Below are positions 17,780-26,150 of a stretch of DNA of 64,000 bases, in pieces. Under the pieces are notes generated by a model, which saw only the letters and a program-made list of their open reading frames with translations, had not been told where the DNA came from and searched no databases. Every line of letters begins with the position of its first letter. Position 1 is the stretch's first letter. This DNA is from an uncultured Planctomycetales bacterium (GTDB taxonomy: Bacteria; Planctomycetota; Planctomycetia; Pirellulales; Thermoguttaceae). Position numbers and translations under genes: made by a program. The DNA lies in assembly GCA_937889015.1 (NCBI GenBank), contig CALARR010000223.1:55644-119643 (forward strand). The letters are read 5' to 3'.

Positions 17780-17989
17780 ATGATTGCTGTCATGAAAGAG
17801 GGTGCCTCGTCCGAGCAGATTCAGCACGTCATTTGGCGCGTGGAATCGCTGGGGCTCAAGGCCCACCCCATCTACGGTACCGAACGCACGGTCATCACAG
17901 CCGTGGGTGAGGAACGGGACGGATCATTCGAACCGACCATGCAACTCTGCCGCAAAGTGGCCGAAGCCATTGGCCGACAGAGCGGTTGA
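17780..17989 (+). CDS. Free-standing N-terminal domain of DAHP synthase type
   Basis: The 69-residue protein begins MIAVMKEGASSEQIQHVI and continues GLKAHPIYGTERTVITAVGEER. This matches the ferredoxin-like N-terminal regulatory domain of the AroF/AroA(Q)-linked DAHP synthases such as the Thermotoga enzyme. The family's usual segment after the GDER motif is replaced by PTMQLCRKVAEAIGRQSG and the protein then stops. The catalytic barrel is absent: the next gene starts 38 bases later and is unrelated. It could be a truncated relic or a small regulatory protein. Confidence 0.65.
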   Translation: MIAVMKEGASSEQIQHVIWRVESLGLKAHPIYGTERTVITAVGEERDGSFEPTMQLCRKVAEAIGRQSG

Positions 17990-18026
17990 ATCTGAAGTGT
18001 GTTCAGGGGGGAGGCGAGGCATCGCT

Positions 18027-18371
18027 ATGTCCGGGTTCACCCATCGCATCCGGCTGCGTAGGCCGTGGTTGCGGTTACCGCAGGGCGAGCGGGTCATCTG
18101 GCGGCGGTGGTTTGGGCGGCCCAGACGTCTGGCCAGCGACGAGCAGGTTTGGCTGGTACTGGAAGAGTTCGCCGTGCCGGTTCGGGCTGTGCTCAACGGG
18201 GAAGCGTTGGGCACGAGTTTGCCGCCCGGCCCGGCCGCTTTCGCGGTCACCGCGCTCCTGCAGGCACGGAATGAGCTGGCCCTCGAACTGCCGGGGGCTG
18301 GCGGGGAGCCGATTCCCGCCGAAATTCCGCCTGGCGGCGTGTGTCTGGAAATCCGCCGGGGTGTCGGTTAG
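18027..18371 (+). CDS. Small protein with a jelly-roll-like motif, function unknown
   Basis: A 114-residue product with no recognised family. The second half (EEFAVPVRAVLNGEALG, then AFAVTALLQARNELALELP) resembles the sugar-binding beta-sandwich of glycoside hydrolase family 2 proteins, where a short loop precedes an N-ELALEV strand. This is a pattern impression only. The ATG at 18027 follows a strong GGGGGGAGGCGAGG ribosome-binding site. The gene sits between the DAHP-type domain and the DUF1080 gene on the same strand, with 37- and 46-base gaps, so it may be co-transcribed with them. Confidence 0.55.
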   Translation: MSGFTHRIRLRRPWLRLPQGERVIWRRWFGRPRRLASDEQVWLVLEEFAVPVRAVLNGEALGTSLPPGPAAFAVTALLQARNELALELPGAGGEPIPAEIPPGGVCLEIRRGVG

Positions 18372-18417
18372 GCTATGGGTTCTTCAGCCCCGTTGTCCTG
18401 CCACGCGGAGAGAACGC

Positions 18418-19599
18418 ATGCCTGCCTGTCACTGGAAGTCGCTGTCAGCCCTGTTTCTGGTGTTAACCATCGCGTCTGTACGGTCTGCACTGGCGGCGGA
18501 GCCTAACAGCTTGACGCCTGAGGAACTCCAGGCAGGGTGGATCCTGTTGTTCGATGGCGAGAGCCTGTTTGGCTGGAAGGCGGCCAACAAGGCTAACTGG
18601 GCCGTGGTGGAGGGAGCTATCTCGGCCTCTGAAGGTGATGAGGGGCTGTTGTGTACGACCAGCCAATTTGGCGACTACGTGTTGAAGGTCGATTTCCGCG
18701 CTGCCAAGGGGGCCAATAGCGGAATATTTCTGCGAACCAGCCCGAAGCCGCCCGATGTGACCACCAAGGCCTACGAGTTGAATATCGCCCCGTCCGAGAA
18801 TCCGTTCCCGACGGGCAGTTTTGTGCAGCGGAAGAAAGGGACGCCCGTGCCCGAAAGCGACGACTGGCAGAGTTACGAAGTTACGGCTCAGGGTGGCCAC
18901 TTTCAGGTGTTGCTCAATGGCCAGCCGGTGCTCGACTATACGGACCCAGAGCCCTTGGGGCGGGGCTACATCGGTCTGCAGTTTCGCAGTGGGAAGATCG
19001 AATTCCGCAACGTGAAGCTCAAACCGCTGAGCACGGAGTGCATTTTCAACGGCAAGGACCTGACCGGTTGGAAGACCTATCCCGAGATGAAGAGCGTCTT
19101 CAGCGTCACGCCGGAGGGATGGCTGCACGTGAAGGACGGGCGCGGACAACTGGAAAGCCAAGGGCAGTACGGCAACTTCACCCTGCAGTTGGAGTGCTGC
19201 GTCAATGGCAAGGCCCTGAATTCGGGTGTCTTCTTCCGCTGTATCCCGGGCGAGTTGATGAACGGCTACGAGAGCCAGATTCACAATGGCTTCAGCGAAG
19301 GCGACCGAAACAAGCCGGCCGACTGCGGGACTGGCGGGATCTTCCGTCGGGTCAACGCGCGCCGAGTGGTCGCCGATGACTTTCAGTGGTTTTGCATGAC
19401 GATTCACGCCGTGGACAACCGTGTTTCCGTATGGGTCAACGGTCATCAGGTGACCGACTGGACCGATACACGCAAACCGGACAAGAATCCGCGCAAAGGT
19501 CTGCGTCTTGAGGCCGGCACGCTGATGCTTCAAGGGCACGATGAGACTACTGACATCTCGTTCCGTAACCTGCGAATCGCGGAGGTGCCGAAGCGATAG
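18418..19599 (+). CDS. Secreted protein with two DUF1080 (3-keto-disaccharide hydrolase-like) domains
   Basis: The 393-residue product has a signal peptide (SALFLVLTIASVRSALA). Two tandem DUF1080 domains follow: the first from about 40 (GWILLFDGESLFGWK) to 200, the second from about 205 (CIFNGKDLTGWK) to 390. Each has the family's concanavalin-like pattern, e.g. GANSGIFLRTSP and LNSGVFFRCIPGE. DUF1080 proteins are expanded in planctomycetes and some cleave 3-keto sugars; this one's substrate is unknown. The ATG at 18418 has GGAGAGAA just upstream. The frame is open further upstream but not family-like. Confidence 0.88.
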   Translation: MPACHWKSLSALFLVLTIASVRSALAAEPNSLTPEELQAGWILLFDGESLFGWKAANKANWAVVEGAISASEGDEGLLCTTSQFGDYVLKVDFRAAKGANSGIFLRTSPKPPDVTTKAYELNIAPSENPFPTGSFVQRKKGTPVPESDDWQSYEVTAQGGHFQVLLNGQPVLDYTDPEPLGRGYIGLQFRSGKIEFRNVKLKPLSTECIFNGKDLTGWKTYPEMKSVFSVTPEGWLHVKDGRGQLESQGQYGNFTLQLECCVNGKALNSGVFFRCIPGELMNGYESQIHNGFSEGDRNKPADCGTGGIFRRVNARRVVADDFQWFCMTIHAVDNRVSVWVNGHQVTDWTDTRKPDKNPRKGLRLEAGTLMLQGHDETTDISFRNLRIAEVPKR

Positions 19600-19665
19600 A
19601 GGCGGAATGGGGGACATCTGGGCCATAAGTGCTCCTGGCCACGTTGGTTTGAGAAGCGGTCGGGC

Positions 19666-19693
19666 TTGACCCATTTGCGGGCAAGCCAATAAT
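19666..19693 (+). promoter_or_regulatory. Promoter for the CBS-domain gene
   Basis: TTGACC (19666-19671), a 16-base spacer and AATAAT (19688-19693) each match consensus in five of six bases. The predicted start is about 25 bases before the ATG at 19724. Confidence 0.55.
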
Positions 19694-19723
19694 TAGAGCC
19701 GAAACCTGTCGAGGTGCCTGTCC

Positions 19724-20167
19724 ATGCAACTTCGCGAAATTTTGGCTATCAAAGGAAGCGCTGTTCACACCATCACCCCGCAGGCCACCCTGCGCGAGGC
19801 CGCTGGCAAGCTCATTGAGCATCGAGTCGGCGCCCTGCTGGTACTGGAGGACGGCCATCAAGGCCTGGCCAGCGAAATCCGGGGGATTTTGAGCGAGCGG
19901 GACCTGCTTTGGGCCTGCGCGGATCCGAAGGCCTCGTTGGAGGTCCTGCACGTGGCCGACGCAATGAGTCACCCAGTGATCACCGGCACCCCAGAGGACC
20001 GGTTGGAAGACGTGATGGGGCTGATGACCAACCAACGCAAGCGGCACTTGCCGGTGGTTGGCGAGGGGCGTCTGCTGGGGATCGTCTCAATCGGCGACTT
20101 GGTCAAGGCGCATCATGACCAACTAGCGCTCGAACACCGGTTTATGAAAGACTATATCAGGGGGTAA
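19724..20167 (+). CDS. CBS-domain pair protein
   Basis: A 147-residue protein made of a single Bateman module: CBS1 at about 8-70 (VHTITPQATLREAAGKLIEHRVGALLVLE) and CBS2 at about 80-140 (VITGTPEDRLEDVMGLMTNQRKRHLPVV, GIVSIGDLVKAH). Such stand-alone CBS pairs bind adenylate nucleotides and act as energy sensors for partner proteins, but no partner is suggested by the neighbours. It has its own promoter and converges on ispH. Confidence 0.9.
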   Translation: MQLREILAIKGSAVHTITPQATLREAAGKLIEHRVGALLVLEDGHQGLASEIRGILSERDLLWACADPKASLEVLHVADAMSHPVITGTPEDRLEDVMGLMTNQRKRHLPVVGEGRLLGIVSIGDLVKAHHDQLALEHRFMKDYIRG

Positions 20168-20282
20168 GGAAGGACGTGGAGTGAGGAAGAGTCATGGGTA
20201 GGGCGATCTTTCGCCCCAACGGCGAACGAGAATTGCGAGCCGTTGGTCGGAAGCCCCTCACTCTTCGGCCTGTCCTTCGCAT

Positions 20283-20370
20283 TCTAAGAGCCGGTCCCAG
20301 AACCAGTTGACGGCTCAGTCTTGCTGGGCCGCCCGACGTGGCTGGGGTGGTTCTGGGATAGGTTCTAAGT
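20283..20370 (+). repeat. Dispersed hairpin repeat, copy B, overlapping the 3' end of ispH
   Basis: The left arm (TAAGAGCCGGTCCCAGAACC) and right arm (GGTTCTGGGATAGGTTCTAA) pair over about 20 bp, with one mismatch and two G-U pairs if read as plus-strand RNA. The middle shares TTGCTGGGCCGCCCGACGTG with copy A. The last 17 codons and stop of ispH lie inside it. Confidence 0.85.
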
Positions 20371-21292
20371 CAGTCCGCAACTCTTTCGGCAAGGCGAATC
20401 GTACCTGTTCTTGGCGAATCACGCGGGACTCGACGGTTGCCGCGTAGCGTGCAGTGAGCCACTGCACGCAGTCCTGCACAATGTGTTCCGGCGCGCTGGC
20501 CCCGGCAGTGATTAGGACCGTCTCTTCGCCGCTGAACCATCTCGACTCAATGTCAGCGGGACCGTCGATCAGCGCGGATCGCACGCCGCAGGCCCGGGCG
20601 ATCTCCGCCAGCCGTTGGCTGTTTGAACTGTTGCGACTGCCGACCACGAGCACCAGATCCGCTTCGCCTGCCAGGCCCTTCACGGCCTCTTGGCGGTTTT
20701 GGGTGGCGTAGCAGATATCTTCCTTGGGCGGGCCGATAATCTGTGGAAAGCGCTCGCGCAGACGGTGGATGATTGTTGCCGCGTCGTCCATCGAGAGCGT
20801 GGTCTGCGTCAGGTAGGTGATTCTTGCGTCCGGCGCGATGTCGAGACGGTCGATGTCGGCGACATTCTGGACCAGACGGATTGCGTGAGGCGCCTCCCCT
20901 CGCGTCCCGACCACTTCGTCATGTCCATCATGGCCGATCAGCACAATAGCGTATCCATCCCGTGCATAGCGGATGGCCTCCAGGTGGACTTTGGTGACCA
21001 GAGGGCATGTGGCGTCGACCGACCGGAGGTTACGTTCTGCGGCTGCTTGCCGAATCTCGGGCGATACCCCATGCGCGGAGTAGAGTAGCGTGGAACCGTG
21101 CGGGACTTGTTCCAGGTCATCGACGAAGATCGCGCCTTGGGCCCGGAAGTGCTCGACGACCCAACGGTTGTGGACGATCTCGTGATACACGTATACCGGC
21201 GGCCCATAGCGTTGGATCGCCATTTCCAGGCTTTGCAGAGCCATGTTGACACCGGCGCAAAAACCCCGCGGAGCGATCAGGAGGATTCGCAT
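20315..21292 (-). CDS. ispH: 4-hydroxy-3-methylbut-2-enyl diphosphate reductase
   Basis: IspH is the last MEP-pathway enzyme, an iron-sulfur protein that makes IPP and DMAPP. The three cluster cysteines are present: C12 (RGFCAGV), C96 (DATCPLV) and C194 (DICYATQNRQ). HEIVHN, SAHGVSP and GHDGHDEVVGT are also intact. The ATG at 21290-21292 gives the canonical start; an upstream extension to 21391 is not family-like. The C-terminal 17 residues (LEPIPEPPQPRRAAQQD) and stop are encoded by a repeat element and are not part of the IspH fold. hpnC is divergent, 239 bases away. Confidence 0.95.
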   Translation of the reverse strand: MRILLIAPRGFCAGVNMALQSLEMAIQRYGPPVYVYHEIVHNRWVVEHFRAQGAIFVDDLEQVPHGSTLLYSAHGVSPEIRQAAAERNLRSVDATCPLVTKVHLEAIRYARDGYAIVLIGHDGHDEVVGTRGEAPHAIRLVQNVADIDRLDIAPDARITYLTQTTLSMDDAATIIHRLRERFPQIIGPPKEDICYATQNRQEAVKGLAGEADLVLVVGSRNSSNSQRLAEIARACGVRSALIDGPADIESRWFSGEETVLITAGASAPEHIVQDCVQWLTARYAATVESRVIRQEQVRFALPKELRTDLEPIPEPPQPRRAAQQD

Positions 21293-21531
21293 GCGAGCAA
21301 CTCCTTCTCTCCGTGTTGGTTGATGAGGTTTCCGGACCGCAAGGGGAGGCCCGTCGGTTTGCGGCCAAGGACAATTGCCAACTTGGCCCATTTATGCTTG
21401 GATAAAAGGGTCGCGATTGGTGTAGCCACCGGTTCTGGCAGCCGGAGAAGTGTTGGCCCCCAGGATGGGCCGGCCTTCACCGGGAATGCGAGACCGCCTT
21501 TGCAGACCCACGAACCTTCAGACGCCCGACT

Positions 21532-22461
21532 ATGGCTATCGTTGCCGATCTTGAATTGTACGGTCCGGCGGCCCAACATCCAGTGCGTCTGACCCCTCGT
21601 AAGAGCCGCAGGTACTGTCGGCGTCTGGCTCGCAAGCATTATGAGAACTTCACGGTAGCCAGTTGGCTGTTGCCCGGCTCTGCCCGGCAGCACTTCTGCA
21701 ACCTGTATGCCTACTGCCGTTGGGCGGACGACCTGGCCGACGAGATACACTCGCCGCAGCAGAGCCTGGCTCTGCTGCAGTGGTGGGAGATGCAGCTTCG
21801 TCGCTGCTATGGCGGTCAGGCCGAGCATCCGGTGTTTGTGGCCCTGGGGGAAACGATTCGCTGTTGCCAGATTCCCATCGATCCCTTCCTGGATCTGTTG
21901 GTGGCCTTTCGCCAGGACCAGCGAGTCCGCCACTATCAGAGTCAGGAGCAACTGCTGGACTACTGCCGATACTCGGCCAATCCCGTGGGACGACTGGTGC
22001 TCTGCGTGGCCGGCTGCAACGATCCGCAACGCGCACGTTTGGCGGATAACATCTGCACCGGCCTGCAGTTGGCGAATTTTTGCCAGGATGTGGCTCGCGA
22101 CTTGGACCAGGGACGAATCTATCTGCCGCAGTTGGAGTGCCATCGCTATGGTTATGAGGAATCGATGCTTGCTCGGCGGGAGTGCAATGGGGCGTTTCGT
22201 CAACTGTTGGCAGCCCAGTCGTTGGAGGCTGAAGGGCGACTGAAAGCGGGGCGGGCCTTGGTCGCTCACATGCCGGCCGATTATCAACTTGCGGTGGCCC
22301 TGTTCATCGAGGGTGGATTGGCCATCTTGGATGCCATTCGCCGTCAGGACTATGACGTCTGGACGAAACGGCCGCGTCTCTCCCGGGGGCGCAAGTTGCG
22401 TCTGGCGACCAGCGTGTGGTGGTCGTTGAAACGCGGCACGTACCAGGGCCTGCGCCGATGA
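21532..22461 (+). CDS. hpnC: Squalene synthase HpnC
   Basis: HpnC converts presqualene diphosphate to hydroxysqualene in the three-enzyme HpnCDE route. The 309-residue trans-prenyltransferase fold shows YCRWADDLADE as the first Asp-rich motif and CQDVARDLDQGRIYLP as the second. The N-terminal KHYENFTVASWLLP is typical of HpnC rather than HpnD. Its stop overlaps the ATG of hpnD by four bases (ATGA), so the two are translationally coupled. Confidence 0.92.
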   Translation: MAIVADLELYGPAAQHPVRLTPRKSRRYCRRLARKHYENFTVASWLLPGSARQHFCNLYAYCRWADDLADEIHSPQQSLALLQWWEMQLRRCYGGQAEHPVFVALGETIRCCQIPIDPFLDLLVAFRQDQRVRHYQSQEQLLDYCRYSANPVGRLVLCVAGCNDPQRARLADNICTGLQLANFCQDVARDLDQGRIYLPQLECHRYGYEESMLARRECNGAFRQLLAAQSLEAEGRLKAGRALVAHMPADYQLAVALFIEGGLAILDAIRRQDYDVWTKRPRLSRGRKLRLATSVWWSLKRGTYQGLRR

Positions 22462-23345
22462 ACAACGACTCACTGCAATCAAGCTACGCCGCCTGCCGTC
22501 GGCTGGTTCGTCGTTCGCATTCCAACTTCACCAGGAGCTTTTTGTTACTGCGGCCAGAGAAGCGACGAGCGATGGACGCTTTGTACGCTTTTATGCGCCA
22601 TACCGACGATCTGGGGGACAGTGCGCTGAGCAGTCCGGAGCGGCGCAAATCGCTAGCCGTGTGGCGTGCTGCACTGACGGCGGCGTTGCACGAGCAGCCG
22701 CTGGATGACGCGACCGACACCACCGCGAGCCGACTATTGCCGGCCGTCTGCAACACCGTGCGGCGATTTGGCATCCCCATCGAGTGCTTGCACGATGCCA
22801 TAGATGGCCAGGAAATGGATCTTGATGTCCGCCAGTATGAGACATTCGATGAACTGGCCGTCTACTGCCAGAAGGTGGCTTCGGCGGTGGGCGTGGCGTG
22901 TCTCCACATTTGGGGATTTCGCACGCACGCAGCACTTGTGGCGGCTCGACAATGCGGGATTGCCATGCAATTGACCAACATTCTTCGCGACCTGCGCGCC
23001 GATGCCGCGCTGGGGCGGTGCTACCTGCCGCAGGCGGATATGAGAGCCTGCGGGTACAGTTGCCAGGAGCTGCGCGAAGGACAGGTGAAACCCGCCTTCC
23101 GGCGGCTGGTGGAATTGGAGTCGGATCGGGCGGAGAGCTTGTACCACGCGTCGCTGGTCTTGCTGGATGAGTTGGCGCCGGATGGTCTGCGTCCCTTCCG
23201 TCTGATGATCGCCACCTATCACGCCCTCCTGGAAGAGATTCGCTGTCGGGCTGGCGAGTTGTTGCACCGGCCGGTGCATCTGTCCGGATGGCGCAAGGCG
23301 CGGATCACTCTGCGATGCCTGTTACGGCCGGGAGTGCCTTGGTGA
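22458..23345 (+). CDS. hpnD: Presqualene diphosphate synthase HpnD
   Basis: HpnD condenses two farnesyl diphosphates to presqualene diphosphate. The 295-residue product has SHSNFTRSFLLL, the first Asp-rich motif FMRHTDDLGD, an EMDLDVRQYETFDEL stretch, and the second Asp-rich motif NILRDLRADAALGRCYLP. The ATG at 22458 overlaps the hpnC stop; an upstream in-frame start at 22416 would lie inside hpnC. The order hpnC-hpnD-hpnE is the usual one. Confidence 0.92.
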   Translation: MNNDSLQSSYAACRRLVRRSHSNFTRSFLLLRPEKRRAMDALYAFMRHTDDLGDSALSSPERRKSLAVWRAALTAALHEQPLDDATDTTASRLLPAVCNTVRRFGIPIECLHDAIDGQEMDLDVRQYETFDELAVYCQKVASAVGVACLHIWGFRTHAALVAARQCGIAMQLTNILRDLRADAALGRCYLPQADMRACGYSCQELREGQVKPAFRRLVELESDRAESLYHASLVLLDELAPDGLRPFRLMIATYHALLEEIRCRAGELLHRPVHLSGWRKARITLRCLLRPGVPW

Positions 23346-23416
23346 GCGGGCGTTGGAGTCTGTTGGAGCGAGTAGCGATGTTCCTGGCGTATAGGCTCTC
23401 CGCGTAGGATCTGGGG

Positions 23417-24727
23417 ATGCACTCGAGTCTGACCATCATTGGCGGCGGTTTGGCTGGCTTGGCCGCGGCAGAGGCCGCGTGTCGGAGTGGCATGCGCGTC
23501 GAGTTGCTTGAGGCCCGGCCGACGCTGGGAGGTCGGGCCGGCTCGTTTCGCGATCCGCAGAGTGGCCTGACGCTGGATGCCTGCCAGCACTTGGCGTTGG
23601 GGTGCTGCGGCGAATTGTTGGATTTCCTGCAGCGACTGGGGTTGGCCGATGCCCTGCCGCACCACCGGCGACTGCACTTTCTGGCGACGGACGGTCGGCA
23701 GTGCGATTTCGTACCTGCGCGTTGGCTGCCAGCACCGCTACACCTGCTGCCGGGGTTGCTGGGACTGAGATTCCTGACCTGGACGGACCGGCTGAAGATC
23801 GCCGGGGCTATGGTCGCCTTGGCGCGGACTGGGAGTAGCGACCCGGGAGAGACTGTCGCTGGTTGGCTCGCCAGGCATGGTCAATCGGCCGCAGCCGTGG
23901 AAGGGTTTTGGGCTCCCGTGTTGCTCAGCGCGCTGGGCGATACATTGGAGAAGATCGCCCTGAGTGCTGCGCGGCAGGTGATCGTGCAGGGCTTTCTGTC
24001 CTCACGGCAGGCCTACGAGTTGTGCCTGCCACGCATGCCATTGGCCGAGTTGCACGAGCGCATCGGCGCGGCCTTGCGCGCTCAAGGGGTGGCGATCCGA
24101 CTCAAGACCCGCGTGCGGCGAATCGAAGGCGACTGTGAGGCCGTGCGCGAGATCCGGTTGGCCGACGACACCGTGCTTCGGCCAGAACGGGTCGTGTTGG
24201 CCGTGCCCTGGTGGCAAGTGCCGGGGTTACTGGGAGCAGAGCTATCTCACGCTCTGCCGGAAGTGGAGTGTCTGAAGCAGATACGGCCTGCGGCTATCAC
24301 GGCAGTCCATCTCTGGTTCGACCGGCCGATCACTCCCCTGCCCCACGCCGTACTGCTGGGACGCACGGCGCAGTGGCTGTTTCGGCCGGCATGGGTATCG
24401 CCGGAGCGTTCCGGCTATTGCCAGGTAGTGATCAGCGCATCGCATGCCCTGGCCCCGTGGCCACGGCAGGAGTTGTTGAATCGGGTGCTGGATGATCTTC
24501 GCGCAACCTGGCCCGAGGTGGCCGTGGCCCGGCTGCTGTGCTGGCAGATTGTGGCGCAGCGTGCGGCCGTCTTCTCGTGTGTGCCGGGGCTGGATGCGCT
24601 GCGTCCGAGGCAGCACAGTTCCGTGTCCAATCTGTTCTGGGCAGGTGATTGGACTGCTACAGGTTGGCCGGCCACGATGGAAGGCGCGGTGCGAAGTGGC
24701 CGATTGGCGATCGCGGCCGGTGCGTAA
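23417..24727 (+). CDS. hpnE: Hydroxysqualene dehydroxylase HpnE
   Basis: HpnE is an FAD-dependent amine-oxidase-fold protein that reduces hydroxysqualene to squalene. The dinucleotide-binding motif IIGGGLAGLAAAEAACRSG lies at 7-25, followed by LLEARPTLGGRAGSF. A C-terminal NLFWAGDWTATGWPATMEGAVRSG completes the FAD site. At 436 residues it has the normal length. It follows hpnD after 71 bases and ends the run; no squalene-hopene cyclase gene is in the window. Confidence 0.92.
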   Translation: MHSSLTIIGGGLAGLAAAEAACRSGMRVELLEARPTLGGRAGSFRDPQSGLTLDACQHLALGCCGELLDFLQRLGLADALPHHRRLHFLATDGRQCDFVPARWLPAPLHLLPGLLGLRFLTWTDRLKIAGAMVALARTGSSDPGETVAGWLARHGQSAAAVEGFWAPVLLSALGDTLEKIALSAARQVIVQGFLSSRQAYELCLPRMPLAELHERIGAALRAQGVAIRLKTRVRRIEGDCEAVREIRLADDTVLRPERVVLAVPWWQVPGLLGAELSHALPEVECLKQIRPAAITAVHLWFDRPITPLPHAVLLGRTAQWLFRPAWVSPERSGYCQVVISASHALAPWPRQELLNRVLDDLRATWPEVAVARLLCWQIVAQRAAVFSCVPGLDALRPRQHSSVSNLFWAGDWTATGWPATMEGAVRSGRLAIAAGA

Positions 24728-25080
24728 ATCCTTGCCCCTCCGGATAGGCTTTCGAGCAGCTCAACGCGCGCGACACAGACAACCTCGCTGACAGAAATGC
24801 CGCGGCACACAGTGGTCGGTGCAGGGCGCGACTCTTGTGCAACACCCTGGGTGTTGAAAGCAACATGCAACGCGGTGCAGGGGTGGACCTGAGTGTTGCA
24901 TTGCCGAATGCTTACCCGCAAGGCTGTGTGGCGTATGCTGTTACGTCATATGCCTGGCGGAGAACAAGCTTAACTCCGGTGGCTGGGTTGTTGCATCCGT
25001 CCAGGGGGTCGGTGGCCTATGGAGGAACGCAGGGTGGGGGAGCAGAAGTCCCCCTCCTCGGGCCGCGCCAGCGGATCCAG
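24728..25080. other. Intergenic region with a palindrome and repeated GTTGCAT motifs
   Basis: No coding frame is convincing in these 353 bases. A perfect palindrome CAACACCCTGGGTGTTG lies at 24840-24856. GTTGCAT occurs three times within about 130 bases: at 24865-24871 (minus orientation), 24895-24901 and 24990-24996. A hairpin GGGGGA/TCCCCC (25036-25041, 25049-25054) lies just beyond the end of the minus-strand gene at 25081 and could help terminate it. Confidence 0.5.
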
Positions 25081-26055
25081 CTATTTGCTCGGGGCCGGCG
25101 TGCGTTGGGCGGTGCGGTCTGTGTCAGGCAGGAGTTTTTCGGTAAAACGGGTGAGATAGTGAATTGAGGTGGCTTCGCCGCGGAATCCCACCACACGCTT
25201 ATCCACGTCCATCTGCTGTTGCAGGACACGGCCGGCGTCGATGTCGAACTTGACGGTGCCACTGGCTGTGGCCTGGATCAACTGGGCCTCGATGGCGGGG
25301 TCATGTACGGGCGTGAGCACCTGGGTGGCGACTTCGATGGTGGCCACGCCGGTCGACACGGAGCGCAGCGTGAACTTCTGGAGGAGCTTGATCTTCTTGA
25401 CCATGCCCTTGGGCATGGAAACCTCGGTGTCGTAAGGGAAGGACCAGGACTCCCCGATGGCGACGGGTTCGGCGGGCAAAGGGATGGTGATCTGGCCTTC
25501 ACTCTTGGCCGCCGCCTTGAGTTGCTTGCGCTCGCGGCGGAGGATATTGCCTTGCGGGTCGATCTTGACCGTGGTCAATGGAACGCCGACCGCCTCGCAG
25601 ACGTTCTGAAATCCAGCGGGCGGCGTTTTGTCCACGCGGCTGTTGTAGCGGACTTCGTCGCGACCGGTGAGCTTGTGACGCATGTCGACGTCGTCCACGG
25701 AATGGACGAAGGTGGCCGTACCGTCGGCAGCGACGTCGGTCACTTTCCAAACCTTGGTCGACTTGCTGACCGTCTCGGCGACCTGGGTATTGCCCGAGGC
25801 GTTGGTGTGCACGGCCGACTGATGGACCACTTCCCAGCGAAGGGTCTGGTCCTTGACGAACTGGTAGCGGAGCCGGTGCTTCGAGTTGGCGCCGCTGGCT
25901 GGTTCCGTCTGGCTGGGCAGGCTCGGGGATACACTCTTGGGAGCTCCGTCGGCCTTGTTCTTGGGCACCGAGGCCGGCTCGGCGCCAGAAGCGGACGGGC
26001 TGGAGGCCACGATGATCCCAAGGCACAGCGTGGTCAAGAACGAGCATCCGTTCAT
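25081..26055 (-). CDS. Secreted protein of unknown function
   Basis: A 324-residue product with a signal peptide (SFLTTLCLGIIVASSPSASGA). The first 60 mature residues are Pro/Ser-rich. The rest looks like an all-beta domain: KHRLRYQFVKDQTLRWEVVHQ, DGTATFVHSVDDVDM, AEPVAIGESWSFPYD and FTLRSVSTGVATIEVATQV suggest a repeated beta-strand pattern seen in planctomycete conserved secreted proteins (DUF6263-like). I do not recognise a function. A repeat element lies directly upstream, and NAD kinase is the next gene on the same strand. Confidence 0.75.
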   Translation of the reverse strand: MNGCSFLTTLCLGIIVASSPSASGAEPASVPKNKADGAPKSVSPSLPSQTEPASGANSKHRLRYQFVKDQTLRWEVVHQSAVHTNASGNTQVAETVSKSTKVWKVTDVAADGTATFVHSVDDVDMRHKLTGRDEVRYNSRVDKTPPAGFQNVCEAVGVPLTTVKIDPQGNILRRERKQLKAAAKSEGQITIPLPAEPVAIGESWSFPYDTEVSMPKGMVKKIKLLQKFTLRSVSTGVATIEVATQVLTPVHDPAIEAQLIQATASGTVKFDIDAGRVLQQQMDVDKRVVGFRGEATSIHYLTRFTEKLLPDTDRTAQRTPAPSK

Positions 26056-26150
26056 ACTCGAATCCTTTCGAGGCTATCGGTTGTCAGATCACGACGGGTC
26101 GCCGTTCCCCCCTTGGAACGCCGGCAATCTGAAAGTCCACAACACGCTCC

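Noticed and set aside
20201..20265. Hairpins GGGCGA/TCGCCC and CAACGGC/GCCGTTG between the CBS gene and ispH as terminators.
   Set aside because: Neither is followed by a T-run, so I could not support a terminator call, although they lie in a convergent gap.
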